A DNA stretch of 39,815 bases. It comes from Emmonsiellopsis sp. PD_33. Taxonomy: Eukaryota > Ascomycota > Eurotiomycetes > Onygenales > Ajellomycetaceae. A program made the translations under genes and the position numbers. Shown one piece after another: positions 1 to 10,724 of this stretch. The stretch lies in the NCBI GenBank assembly GCA_032988165.1, contig JANTQF010000324.1, positions 1-39,815 on the forward strand, in the 5' to 3' direction. Numbering within the stretch: the first letter of the stretch is position 1; each line of letters begins with the position of its first letter. The notes under the pieces were generated by a model. That model made no database searches and was not told where the DNA came from. It saw nothing but the letters and a program-made list of their open reading frames with translations.

Positions 1-158
1 CTTTAGGTCTTCCTGCAGCCGCGAAAGGCAGTTGTAATATCTGCGTTCCGCATTTTGGAGTTGCTGTCCTTGCTGGGCTTGCGACTGTGGCACCTTTACT
101 CCATTACCGTGCGATGGAGTGGATCGAGCTGCTGCTGGTGCCGATTGTGCTGTTTGTG
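1..158 (-). CDS. Possible exon of a gene running off the left edge
   Basis: On the minus strand an open frame runs from position 158 to the window edge. It is Gln/Ala/Ser-rich and ends in a more ordinary stretch reading NAERRYYNCLSRLQEDLK. It is preceded by a good fungal 3' splice signal: a CTAAC branch site about 15 nt before an acceptor AG at 160-159. In-frame it is stopped just upstream by TAA, so it would have to be an internal exon. No in-frame ATG exon could be found upstream with confidence; several GTATGT/GTAGGT donor-like sites lie at 400-510. The family is not recognised. It could also be a chance open frame in low-complexity DNA. Confidence 0.3.
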
Positions 159-1135
159 CTGTTGTGGGTTGTTAGTTTGGTTGTTGGGTGGGGGGTGGTG
201 GGGCAGGGGATGGTTGTTGAGGGGTTGTTTTGGGGGGTGTAGGGTTGATATATATATATAATGGGATGGGATGGGAGGGAGTGTCTTTGGGAGAGAATAG
301 TGATGGTGGTGATGATGATGGTGGTGATAGAGACTTAGATTGTTTGAGAAGGCGATGAGGATGATATAAACTATGTTGTTGTTTTTGTTGGTTTTTGATA
401 CCTATCTTATCCTATCTACATTACCTGTGGGTTTTTATTAGGTACCTACTTATTCTATATTATTCATATATCGTTTCTGGCTTTTATTTCTTTTTTATTG
501 TACATACATACATACGTTGCAGCGTTGGCTGGTCGGTTTGGTAGCGGTGTTTTTGTCTTTTAACGCTTTATATATTATGTTTTCCATGTTCAGTTGGCCG
601 TGTGTTATTTATAAGAAGAAGAAGAAGAAGAACAGCAAAAAAGTAAGTTCTTTAGGCAGTTGGGTAAAGGCAAGCAGGTAAGGACATAAGGTACATAGTC
701 TATATATCTCCCTATGCGCATCGTGGCTGGAGAACACAGAAAGAATATTCAAATTCCTAAAACCGGTTCTTTTCGTTTCATCTTCCCTATGTGTATACGA
801 CGATGATGAGGTTTGGAAATGTATTCTGCTCGGGTATGCAATGGATGGATGGATGCCATGTCTGCCTCCACCACCTCCCTACCCCATCAAGAGAAGTTCG
901 AGGGAAAAAAAATCTTCGTTGCTGTTCGTATGTATGTAGTTGCGTAATTCCAAAAGAGAAACGAAATAACCGGAAAAAAGTAAAGACAAAAAAAGAATAC
1001 CCATGGACGTCATCATAAGTAGGCTCAGGAGCTGTGCGTAAGACCACTATACAGAGGTCAACGCGGGAGCAAACAACTAAACCAAAAACCACAAAATACC
1101 AGGGCTCACACCATTGCCAACAACAAACAACAACC
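159..1135. other. Intergenic, no gene seen
   Basis: T/G-rich low-complexity DNA with GGTGAT-type repeats around 301-330, a TATATA run at 248-260, a (GAA)n tract at 616-632 and a CATA repeat at 502-514. The open frames here are short and show no recognisable protein. The segment probably holds the 5' leader of the left-edge gene and the 3' flank of the PP28 gene. Confidence 0.5.
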
Positions 1136-2097
1136 TCACTTCCTCGCCGTCTTCTTCTTCGCCGCCGGCCCCATCGCCGCAGCCCTCAACTTCGCCTCTC
1201 TCGCCCTCGCCTCCGCCTTCTCCCTATCCCGCTCCTCGCGCTCCTCCTTCTCCGCCTCCTTGCGCGCCTTCTCCGCCTCCCTCTTCTCCCGAATAATCGC
1301 CAACCGCGCTAGATCCGCCCGCGCCTCATCCGTCTTCCCCTCCGCATGGAGCTTCATATACCGCTCGCGCGCCTGTTGCGCCTGGATCGCCTCGCGCTCG
1401 CGGCGGGAGAGCTGGGACATGTCACCGGTGGCCGATTTGGCCGTGGCGGTGGTGGTGGTGCCATTGGGGCTGCCGGTGGCGGCGCTGGGGAGGGTGGTGG
1501 AGGAGGCCTGCGAGCGTGATTTGGCAGTGTGGTTTGGGTTTGCGGGCATGTCGTCGTCGTCGGCTTCGGAGTCGTCATCATCGGAGGGCGGGAGGTCGCC
1601 GGGGGCGACTTGTTTCTTTTTCGCGATGGCGGCGTCCTTGCGCGCTTTTGCGGCGGCTTTGCGCTCCTCGCGGGTCATTTCTTGGGCTGGGGCGGTGCTG
1701 GTGGTGCTGGGGCGGGATTCTTCTTCGGACTCTTCTTCTGAGGATTCCTCTTCGGAGGATTCTTCTTCCTCGGAGGAGGGGATGGGGTCGTTGGGGTCCT
1801 GGGGGGGGGTTGTTAGTTGAGGTATGACTGGGGACGGAAAGGGAGAAAGGGGGAGGGGGGGTAGGATGGAGGGGTTGGGGAAGGAGAGAATGAGTTTCTA
1901 ACGTACCCGCCACATTCCTAGGGGATTTCCATCTTTGTCTAGAGGCTGGAGGTTACGGCTGAAGTGTTTGCCGCCTAGATGGATAGCAGAAATTGTCAGT
2001 ATTGATTCAGTCTGGAAGTGAATGGCGGGGTAACCCGATGATGCATACCTCCACGAGTGGGTTTGCTGAATTTTCCTCCGCGTCCACGAGGAGCCAT
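1136..2097 (-). CDS. PDAP1/PP28-family (casein kinase substrate) phosphoprotein
   Basis: Three exons join in frame: 2097-2049, 1974-1907 and 1798-1136, giving 259 aa. The N-terminus (MAPRGRGGKFSKPTRGGGKH) leads to HFSRNLQPLDKDGNPLGMW, as in the 28 kDa heat- and acid-stable phosphoproteins (PDAP1). A central Ser/Glu/Asp-rich tract follows, with many SSEEE and SDDDD clusters that fit casein kinase II sites. The family hallmark lies at about residues 169-215: LSRREREAIQAQQARERYMK, then a K-T-E/D-A-R/K-ADLARLAIIR block. A basic Lys/Arg/Glu-rich coiled tail ends the protein. In animals PDAP1 binds PDGF-A; the fungal role is not established. Introns use GTATGC and GTACGT donors. The acceptor before exon 3 follows a CTAAC branch site and an unusual poly-C tract. 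Confidence 0.9.
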
Positions 2098-2982
2098 GAT
2101 GTCTGGAATGTGCGGTAGTCCAAGGAAATGGTCAATAATAGTGGTATATAGAGCGAGGGTGGGTTGGTTTGTGCAGGCAAAGTCGTGTTTGAGGAGCGAG
2201 GGGTAGAGATGCTGCAGCGGCTTGAAGTGACTGCGGGGCGTCGTAGGAGAAAATGAGGCGGGCTTGGTGGGTAAAACAGGGAAAAATCAGTAACAGAATA
2301 TTCCCGCCCAGATCAGAAATAGATCTATACCAGGATCACAGCACGAAACAGAGAATAGAATACTCGAGTCCAACAGCAGAAAATGTGAAGTTCCAGCAGA
2401 AAAGAAAATGTATGGAGTTGAGTTTGAGCGGAAACACGTGACCTGACACATCATGTGACCTCCTTTATTTCGACGACTTCAACTTTTGATGTAGTTATTT
2501 TTCTCCTTTCTTCTTCTTCTTCTGATAGTGTGAGGTCAGGACGCCATAAGGTCCATGCCAGTCTCATTCCACGAGCTTATGCCAAGCCCCGAAGTGGTTC
2601 ATGGGGATGGTATGGGCATTTGGAACGGAAGAGAGCTGACTAGTAAGTATCCTTTCTTTTGCTCCCGAGGTGTGTCCCAATTCATGATTATATGATGAAT
2701 AATCTTGTTTATTCTATCCCTATCTACCTCATTTATATTGGACCCACGCAGACCGGAATGTGGTGGCAGAAATTGGAAATATACTGATCCATAGTAGCAT
2801 CCATTCAGCCAAGCGGAAACGAGCATGCAAAAAAGAAAATGAAATGAAATGAAATAGAAGAGGAAATATGTAGATAGGAGAAGGGCTGAAGGCAACATTT
2901 CAGTTTGAAGTGCTGGCTAATCCTCATGCGTCAGCTCCTCGACCTAAAAGAAAAACTCGAATATATACATACCCTCACACCC
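2098..2982. other. Intergenic between PP28 and MFS genes, no gene seen
   Basis: Holds the promoter of the PP28 gene (right-hand part of its 5' flank) and the 3' flank of the MFS gene. There is a CTT repeat near 2508-2522 and a GAAAT repeat near 2838-2857. The open frames on both strands lack any recognisable protein character. Confidence 0.5.
2435..2460. promoter_or_regulatory. E-box pair upstream of the PP28 gene
   Basis: A perfect CACGTG (2435-2440) followed by AC, and a half-matching CATGTGACC (2452-2460), lie about 340-365 nt upstream of the PP28 gene start. CACGTG is the core site of bHLH factors such as Cbf1. Their use here is inferred from position only. Confidence 0.3.
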
Positions 2983-5054
2983 TCACACCCTCGCCTTCCA
3001 GACTGGCCCTGTGACTGCAAACCTCACTCCAACTAGGACCGCTGTCCCTACCATCATCGACAAGCCGGCAAACAACTGCGCATATAAATAATCACCGCCC
3101 CTTTGTTGGATTAGGGCTCCCGCAATCGGCGATCCCGTCAGCGAAGCGAAACTAACAATACTCAAAATCATCCCAAACCGGACTCCTGTCTTATTTAGGT
3201 CTGGGGTCAAACTGCTTACAGTTGCAGGAAACAGCGACTGTAGGCCGCCTGCAAAGAATCCGTACAAACACGCGAATGCGTATAGCTCGTTGATTTTCTT
3301 GATCCCGATCCAGCCGAACAATAGGATGCTTGCCACGCTGGTGCAAGGAATTAGGGCGTTTAAGGGACCTGTTAGGACATCTGATAGGAGGCTCGGAGCA
3401 ACTCTACCTCCGAATCCAACTCCGTTCAATATCAGGAGAAGCTCGATGGATTTTTCTCGTGATACACCGATGATGTCCCGGCCATAACTGCTGATATAGA
3501 AAAATGCCACATACAGCCCCCAAAAATTGAGGAACATGGCAACTCCGAACAGTGAGTACCTCGGGTCCTTGAACGCGGCCCAGTCGAATAATGGGCCGCT
3601 CTTGCGAGGCGGAATCCGCTGACGAAGGAATATGAAGCAGGGGATCAATGTTGCCAAGCTAAAGAATCCCAAGACACGCATTGTCCAGGGGTACCCGATG
3701 CGAGGGAGTAATGTTTGAACGATAGCAGGGAAAATCAAACCTCCAGTGGAACTCCCGCTCGCAGCTAGCGCGATGGCCAGGCCCCTCTTTGATGAGAAAT
3801 AGGTGGGCAATAGGGACATCGTTCTATTAGTTTTTGGTTTTGGTCAGTGGATTCCTGAACTGGATGCGTATGAAGGAAGGAAATACTATATATATACTAA
3901 TACATACGGACAGAACATGAGCCCGCAACCAATACCCATGCAAACCCCTTGCGAAAGGAAGAGCTGCCAATACTCTGTGGCTAAGGAGGTCATAAAGATG
4001 CCGATCAGAAGAATAATTCCTCCAGAGACCAACAAGGGCTTAAAAAAACCAGCGTCCGTCGCGCGGCCAGAAAACGTCCCGATGAAGAAGAGGAGATAGA
4101 TCTGGACGCTTCCAATGATGGAGATGCTCGATGGTGAACGGCCCAAGCTCTCTGTGTAGTGGGATTGGAAGACGGAAAAACTGTTTACAAAACCCCACGT
4201 CGAAGTTATGATTAAATGAGCCATCCCCTGAATTGGACCATTAATGTTAGCATTGTGGATTGATTCCAATATATCTTTTGCGCATGAGGCTATAGTTCAA
4301 AGGAGTTGCAGATAGGCGCTAGGCCCAAAAAGGAAAGGGTTGCTCAATTCGACGCTAGTCCCAAAATGGACAGCACGTGATGGAACTTCATTTCTTGCGC
4401 CAAAATGCATCAAGACGCACATCAAGATGGGCATTAAGAGAGGCATTAGGAGAGGCATCAGGAGAGGCATCAGGAGAGGCATCAGGAGAGGCATCAGGAG
4501 AGGCATCAAGACACGCATCAAGAGATGGATCAAGACACGCATTAAGAGACGCATCGAGACACGCATCTGGACATTTGGTGAGGGACGGTTTCTTGAAGAC
4601 ATCCATACATCCTGACACTTGATGATGAGAAGATACTGACAGTAAGATGTCTACTCAGGAGAGATATTATTCTTATAACAAATATAATAGAGATAAAGAA
4701 GGTACTTACTACTTGTGTCCACGCCTGAAGTCCGCCGTCGGGCGGAGGCCCTGGGTCGATTCCTTCGTCCTTTGTCCGGACGAGAGATAGGGTTTTACTC
4801 AGCACACCCTCTCTCCCGGCAGAATTTGTTGCCGTTCTGGAAAGGGATAGGTTCCGTGGCTCCTGGTCGATTTCGATTTCCGCGTCGTCATCATGGCTGG
4901 ACGGGATTGATACCGTCCCGTTATTAGCGAATCCCTTTTCAGGGTCCGTGGAGACATTCCTATCTAGGGGATCGGTTGCCTTCTCCATCTTGTTTTTAAC
5001 TCTTTCTTTGAGCGAATGTTCGAAATCTTCCCCTTCGCGATCTCCGTGCGCCAA
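2983..5054 (-). CDS. MFS transporter, monocarboxylate (MCT/MCH)-like
   Basis: Three exons join in frame: 5054-4710, 4227-3908 and 3823-2983, giving 501 aa. About 100 hydrophilic residues precede the family signature DGGLQAWTQV, which leads into the first membrane segment. The sequence TWGFVNSFSVFQSHYTE follows exon junction 1. Further family marks are SQGVCMGIGCGLMFCPTM across junction 2, then LLPTYFSSKRGLAIALAASG and GGLIFPAIV. The rest holds the second half of a 12-helix MFS fold. Fungal members are plasma-membrane or organellar carriers of monocarboxylates or unknown small acids; the substrate cannot be read from sequence. Intron 2 is an ordinary 84 nt. Intron 1 is 482 nt and carries a 12-bp minisatellite, but its GTAAGT donor, CTAAC branch and CAG acceptor are intact, so the gene is probably functional. 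Confidence 0.88.
4407..4574. repeat. 12-bp minisatellite, 14 units, inside MFS intron 1
   Basis: Fourteen contiguous 12-bp units with no length variation run from 4407 to 4574. The consensus is GCATCAGGAGAG in the centre, where four perfect units occupy 4455-4502. It drifts to GCATCAAGACAC-like units towards both edges. Because 12 is a multiple of 3 and the unit has no stop on either strand, long open frames appear on both strands here. These are artefacts of the repeat. Confidence 0.9.
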
Positions 5055-7266
5055 AACTGTGGGAAAGGCGGTGCGGGCTAGATTCCGCTAAATGAAGTCT
5101 AGGTCTTGGCTATCAGCGCCAAAAATGCTTCGGCGGGAGTGTTGAAGTGCGGTTTTATATCGGAATTTTTACCCTGATGATAGACGGCACCGAAGAGGCG
5201 GGCAGGTCGATCTGGCTGATTGCTGGTTCAGTTTTTTTGGAGGGACAATTTATCCGGACCAGATCAACGGGAGGGGGATCTGTGAAGTCGCAAAGTTAGC
5301 CATGTTCTCCAAGCTCCGTTGCAATTCATTTCAGGGATGAACGAACTGCCAACTGGTTCAGCGGTTACGCTGTGCTTGAAGGACGCTGACGGGAAATAGG
5401 GATACATACCGAATGTTTCTCTGGAACAGGATATATAAGGAGGCAATTGAACAGTCGCTGTCGAGTGACTCACGCTCAGTCAAGTGGAGAATCTTGGAAA
5501 GTTTCAAGTTCCCCTCTTTATGAATAAGAATGGGAATTGGGAGGATAATATGATATCAAAAATATAGAATGAAGGACGAGATCTTAATATCTATCTTGAA
5601 CGCCAGTCTAGCTGGATAGAGAGGTATATGCATGCACACTGGCAAGAAGAATAGCCGAAAAAAGCGAAAGCAGACGGCGATATCTTTCTCTATATAATCT
5701 TTTATGACCGGCTCCACTCCACAGGGCAGAAGCAGTATTTCAAAGCAAGCAGTTCCAGCCAACAGATGAAAACGATGATCACAAAGCAAAAGAATATGAG
5801 AAAACAATTCGTCAAGCGGCAAAGAAAAGAAGGAGAAAAAAAAAGAGGAAATCCTGGCTGTTTTAGTAACACGCCGTCTTTCTCCATTTTCCAAGCTAAT
5901 GCGGGGGGTTTCTCGAAGTTAGTGGGGTAGCTACTTCGACAGAGTTGCCGAGCATACAATATCGGACCTCTTTTTTTATTTTCTATCTCATTTTTCACCT
6001 GGATTTCACCATTGGGCATTCAATCAATTCTGTTCATGGACCGGCCATGGCAAGGATAGGACTTCCCTCCCCACCACCATATGCAGCCAAGGATGCGCGC
6101 CCATCTGGATAAGAGGAGCTAGGCCGGCTAGTTTCAAAGAACGCTCACTGCATAGCCGGGTCAATCGGCACGCGTGGCGGGCCGGGGGTTCTTGCGGCCC
6201 CTAAAGCACGGTTAGTTCGAATTCGTGCAGAGTAATTGCTTGGCCTGAGATCAGCGAGATGAGATGGAATAGTTATCTGACATGACTCTGGTATGTAGAG
6301 TGACTCCGTTTCTGTTGTATGCTCATTTGCGCCGGGGTTTGTTCTACGGGATTTGACAATGGGGTCTTAATGAGGACTGGAATGACGGATCAGACTTTGG
6401 TTGGATTTCGAATATTTTTATATGGATAACTAGCATTTCTTCACATTTGAGGAACATGCGCAAAACCTCGTGGCGTTTTCACGTGATCAATCTTGTTTTG
6501 ATGTCAACCAAGAATTGTCAAGTCATCCCATCTTTTTCTTATTCAAAATGGGAATATCGAACATATTGCATGTCAATGGAGCTGCGAATGGTTTGATATT
6601 TGTCGATTCCGCCCTTTTCCCGGTTGTCTTTCCGGTTTTATTTCTGCGTCCCGCTCTCCTCCTATTTGCGCAATTGTCTTGTTGAGACCCCCTTTGAATT
6701 GCCTGTTCTTGGGCGAAAAAGGGGAATACTATTACAGGGTTTGGTATCCCCGGTAACGGACAGGTATGATACCAGGGGGTCGTATCTTGATATATGTACC
6801 AGCCTTCAGCCATTTCTATCTTCGTCTAGGGCGGGGTTATCTATATCGTCATCGGTGATCTTGCCCCTCCAACTGCGTGCTGTTACTTTAAGAGCGAAGA
6901 ACCCTACGCTCAACCCATTCGGGTGTGCACACATGGAAAAAGCTGGATTACAGTCCTTCGTCAAAGGTAATTAGCAGATGGATAACACAAAGGAAGCCAG
7001 CGCCTCTTCAAAATAGCGGCGACAGCATGGAATCCCGACATCTGCCCCGTATCCATATATCGCTTCAGAAACGAGGTTTATGGTTCCAAGAATGGTACTA
7101 GTAGTTAAGATATTTTGCATTCTGAATTAGCGCTTGGTTGAAAAGCAATGCGGAAAGATACTTATATCTAACTCACAACTATTATAGACATACATTCTCT
7201 CGTTCACAACCAATTTGCTAACAGCCAAAAACGAAAGGGAGCAACCAAAATCCTAGCATATCTCTC
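5055..7266. other. 2.2-kb intergenic region, no gene seen
   Basis: Between the MFS and SDR genes. Open frames exist (for example 5702-6019 minus, 6523-6813 minus, 6600-6974 plus), but their translations are rich in F/C/K and lack domain-like patterns, splice-compatible partners or similarity I recognise. The left part must contain the MFS promoter. Nothing clearly transposon-like was seen. Confidence 0.45.
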
Positions 7267-8229
7267 TCACTCAGCCTTACCCGCCTCCCACGCTTTCATA
7301 TACAGTGGAATCCGCAATACAAAGCCCGTCCTCTTAGGCGTCCACCCCAACACAGTCTTCGCACGCGACGAATCGATATTGGTCACTGCACTCATTGCTT
7401 CAAGGAACGGATTGCCCATATGACCCAAATATTCAATCGGAGCATTGACCCCCATCGCAGCCGTGGATGCTTCCAAGATATGCGGCAGCTCCACCGTTTC
7501 TGACACCAGATCAAACACAGGCCACGAGCCTAGGCCGCCGTGGATGCGATCAACAACGGCATGATATCCGGCCGCTACGTCGTCGACATGAATGAAGGGA
7601 GGACGAGATGTTCGTTCAAATGGTATCTTTATAGAATCGGTTGAACCGGTCTTTTTGGCCTCGGCCACGGGACCCCAGAAGGTGTCTAGCACCCACGAGG
7701 AGCGGCCATAGATAGTGCCTGGACGGATGATTGCAACATCCAGCACGTCGCGAGCGGCGAGGATGGATTGTTCCAGCACGGGCCGCCAGGCGACGTTGGC
7801 TGAACTGGGCGCCGGCGAAAGAGCGTTGCTGCCGACAGGCGTGAGATCGCTTACTCGTTCGCCCGGATGGGAGCCGTGTACCCAGGTTCCTGAGGTATAG
7901 ATGTAGCCTAGTTTCGGGCCAACTGCGTTTTCTTTGGCGAGGGCATCGCGGCGGGCGTTTGCAGCAGAGATGACGCCGGCAAGAGTTTCTGAGGCTTTGT
8001 CGAGGGTGGATGTTGCCTCGATGACGACGTCGATGGAATTCTTGGAGATGATGTTGCCCAGGGTGGATGTTATGTCGCCCTCCACTGGTATAATTTCATC
8101 CTTCATTAGGGAATTGGCTTTCTCAGGGGAGCGAGCCGTCCCATAGACGGTATATCCTGAGCGCAGGAGGGAGAGCGCAACAGTGCGCCCGATATAACCG
8201 GTGGCTCCCAGAATCAGGATGTTGGGCAT
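7267..8229 (-). CDS. Extended SDR / NAD-dependent epimerase-like oxidoreductase
   Basis: A single exon of 320 aa. The N-terminus MPNILILGATGYIGRTVALS is the Rossmann start with the GxxGxxG motif typical of extended SDRs. It is followed by a TARSPEKA segment after beta-2, an EGDI segment, IDVVIEAT after beta-4, and YIYTSGTWVHG in the position of the active-site Ser/Thr region. IIRPGTIYGR and PFIHVDDVAAGY are characteristic of the epimerase/dehydratase and NmrA-like superfamily. The C-terminal part (VLGWTPKRTG) matches the substrate domain end of extended SDRs. It probably acts in the cytosol on an unknown substrate, as no signal or membrane segment is present. ATG at 8229 is the only sensible start because the Rossmann strand begins four residues later. 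Confidence 0.85.
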   Translation of the reverse strand: MPNILILGATGYIGRTVALSLLRSGYTVYGTARSPEKANSLMKDEIIPVEGDITSTLGNIISKNSIDVVIEATSTLDKASETLAGVISAANARRDALAKENAVGPKLGYIYTSGTWVHGSHPGERVSDLTPVGSNALSPAPSSANVAWRPVLEQSILAARDVLDVAIIRPGTIYGRSSWVLDTFWGPVAEAKKTGSTDSIKIPFERTSRPPFIHVDDVAAGYHAVVDRIHGGLGSWPVFDLVSETVELPHILEASTAAMGVNAPIEYLGHMGNPFLEAMSAVTNIDSSRAKTVLGWTPKRTGFVLRIPLYMKAWEAGKAE

Positions 8230-9384
8230 GATGAGTTAGCGGATGGGACAATGGGAGGAGGGTATAATTTGGTATTTGTGCTTGGAAAAGGGGGAGGTAT
8301 TTCGTAGATTGAGCAGTGATTGAGATTTGAATATCAAACCACCCATATCGAAAGGATGGGATATGACCTTTATAATACTCATACTTTCTCTGAGCATCCT
8401 ATTCTACCCCCATTCTTCTTCCCATTTCATCTTCCGGTGTAATGATTCCATCTCAACGGCACCGACTCGGCCCAACTCATCAGTCCGCTCCATGATATAC
8501 CAAGGTACTTTCTCGGAGAGAAAAATGTAAGCGAAAACGAGAACGCCGGCGGTCAAACATTAGGCATACTACTATTGCGTATGAGAAATTTGGTAATCCG
8601 CAAGCCATTTGAAAGGAATATCCGGTCAAACATTAGGCATACTACTTGCGTATGAGAAATTTGGTAATCCGCAAGTCGTTTGAAAGGAATGTCCGGTAAC
8701 TCCGTCGGAGAACACCATCCTAGCCTCGGACTCCGGTGACGGAGCGAGGGGTTCGTATTCGCATGATAATTGATATTGCAAGTACCGTAATGTAACTCTC
8801 AATGATAACTTCTACCTGCGGTTACTTTGCGCTACGTATCTCCTTGCTTCTGGGTTCCCCATATTATCGTTCTGGTGTTAAATTGTGGAGAGATCTTCAA
8901 AGCAAAACGTCAGGGCTTGGATATAACTAGTTAAATAATTAAATACTAAAATGAACAGGAGTTATATGATGCTTCAATGCTTTATAATCGGCTTTAGATA
9001 ACTGCAGTGAGGAAAATAGGCAACCGCCACATTAAGATATACTGTGGCATAAAAAGGGTATCATCATGATTTATAAACATCAATAACATTGGGCGAGTGT
9101 AGGATTTTGATCCTTGCAAAGTTAACTATTAGATGAGAGGATGAATGAGTAGCTGGCAAATACTACAAACCCTTAAAAATATCAGGTTTGCCTATATTTC
9201 AGCATCTAGATGGTCAGATGTTCATCGGAACAGAATAGACTTCGAACTATAACCCACACCCTACGATCAACATCAATCATCGTGAAAACAGCCGACTACA
9301 ACATCTCATTCCCCTCCCTCCATCAAGTAATCACATAAACCACATCAAAGAATAAAAAACAAATCCCAAAAGAACTTAGAACCC
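8230..9384. other. Intergenic between SDR and GNAT genes, holds a tandem duplication
   Basis: Apart from the 8551-8694 duplication, the DNA becomes AT-rich from about 8930. No gene was recognised. The divergent promoters of the SDR (left) and GNAT (right) genes must lie here. The 100 nt before the GNAT start are C/A-rich and pyrimidine-rich, as in many fungal leaders. Confidence 0.5.
8551..8694. repeat. Tandem duplication, two copies of about 72 bp
   Basis: Copy 1 (8551-8623) and copy 2 (8624-8694) share the path GGTCAAACATTAGGCATACT, GCGTATGAGAAATTTGGTAA and GAAAGGAAT. They differ by a 2-bp deletion in copy 2 and a few transitions (GCCA versus GTCG, ATATCC versus ATGTCC). It is noncoding in all frames and its origin is unknown. 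Confidence 0.85.
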
Positions 9385-10145
9385 ATGGATGGCCCAACCA
9401 ACCGCCCTGCCACCCCCCCCCCATCATCCTCCCGCCACCAACTTCCCCTCACAATCCGCCCCGTCCGCAGCACAACAGATCTGGCCACAACCATCTCCCT
9501 CTTCAAAACCTACACAAACGGCCTAGGAATCGACCTCTCCTACCAAGACTTCGACACCGAACTCGCTTGCATGCCAGGTATGAGAATCCAACTTGTAGAG
9601 CCAAAAAGGATCAATCCTTAGAGGCAAGGATGGTTCTAAGTTGTTTTATACCAGGCGCCTACGCCCCCCCATATGGGGAACTGCTCCTAGCAGTTCGAAA
9701 GGGAGACACTTCGCATAGTAATGACAATGACAATGATAACGACAACGACAAAGACGAAGAAGTGTTAGGCTGCATCGCGCTTCGTCCGCTATATCTTACC
9801 CCCAACCCCAACCCCACCACTACCCCCATCCCCACCTCTACACCCACCCCTCCATCCACCTCTATCTCTATATCATCCCAAACCCCAACCCCACCACCAA
9901 CCACCCACTCAGAACTCAAACGTCTTTACGTAACGCCCCCAGCGCGCGGGCTAGGAGTTGGCGGGGCGCTGGTGAATGCGATGCTTACGGTTGCGCGGGA
10001 AAGGGGGTACGACGAGGTATATCTGGATACCCTGAAAAGTATGAGGGCGGCTGTTGGGCTGTATAGGGGGATGGGATTTGAAGAGATCGAGAAGTATTAT
10101 GAGGGGGCGAGGGAGGGGACGGTGTTTTTGAGGTTGAGGCTTTGA
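9385..10145 (+). CDS. GNAT-family N-acetyltransferase with low-complexity insertion
   Basis: Two exons (9385-9577, 9655-10145) join in frame around a 77-nt intron (GTATGA donor, CCAG acceptor), giving 227 aa. The N-terminal half reads LTIRPVRSTTDLATTISLFK and LSYQDFDTELACMPG, then GAYAPPYGELLLAVRKGD, as in small fungal GNAT proteins. The acetyl-CoA motif A is ELKRLYVTPPARGLGVGGAL, with the R/Q-x-x-G-x-G/A pattern as RGLGVG. The C-terminal beta strands include VYLDTLKSMRAAVGLYRGMG and GFEEIEKYY. Between beta strands lie two simple insertions, an (Asp-Asn)n run and a Pro/Thr/Ser-rich run of about 35 residues, both encoded by short DNA repeats. The substrate is unknown. Confidence 0.87.
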
Positions 10146-10724
10146 GGGTTGGGAAGGGGGTGCGGGTATGAATGAGGATTTGGGATGGATTCTTGTAGTT
10201 GAGGGATTATGGGGGTTGTGGTTAGATGATTGATTGATTGGTATATATTCTTAGGTTGATAGAGGTGTGAAGGAAGATACTTCGCGCCTTGTTGATTGGA
10301 GTGATTGGATCAGTTAATAGCCTATAATATTCTTTTCAAAATTGCAAGACGGTTGCAAGACGGGGATTTATATACATGACGCAGTGTGTGATGGTCACAC
10401 TTGATTAAGCAAGGTGCTTTTAAGTTAAGGGCAGGGGCGGGGATTGGAAATCTGTAGGTAGAGGACATGATGTACCTAAGATCGTGTAGTCGTCATAATT
10501 GGGAAAAAGTGGACATGCGGATAGCATGCGACCCCAAACATGTGGGGCATTAAGGGGGTTCACAACGAGTATCGAGGAACACTAGCATGCAGATATATAC
10601 AATCCTGTGGGCCATTTAACATGTTCCAATCAATTCATGGTGATAGATATCTGTGCATGACGCTCAGAATCCCCATTCAGATGAGCATGGATTATTCCAC
10701 ATTTTCTACCAGCTGCATGACATG
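10146..10724. other. Convergent intergenic region, no gene seen
   Basis: Lies between the 3' ends of the GNAT (+) and trehalose phosphatase (-) genes. The sequence is AT-rich with short direct repeats such as GATTGATTGATTGG near 10228. The open frame that starts at 10540 on the plus strand overlaps the phosphatase 3' exon antisense and is not credible. Confidence 0.5.

Noticed and set aside
1260..1820. Plus-strand open frame over the PP28 gene
   Set aside because: Mirror of the Ser/Glu-rich minus-strand coding sequence, which has the PDAP1 signature and valid introns.
4407..4574. CRISPR-like array
   Set aside because: Units are contiguous 12-mers without spacers in a eukaryotic intron.
4297..4622. 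Repeat-protein open frames on both strands (RGIR-, MPLL- or DASP-type repeats)
   Set aside because: They come from the 12-bp minisatellite in an intron. They open in several frames at once and have no codon bias of a gene.
2983..8229. MFS transporter and extended SDR as members of the RiPP cluster
   Set aside because: They lie 10-16 kb away with GNAT, trehalose phosphatase and other unrelated genes between, so membership is not supported by position.
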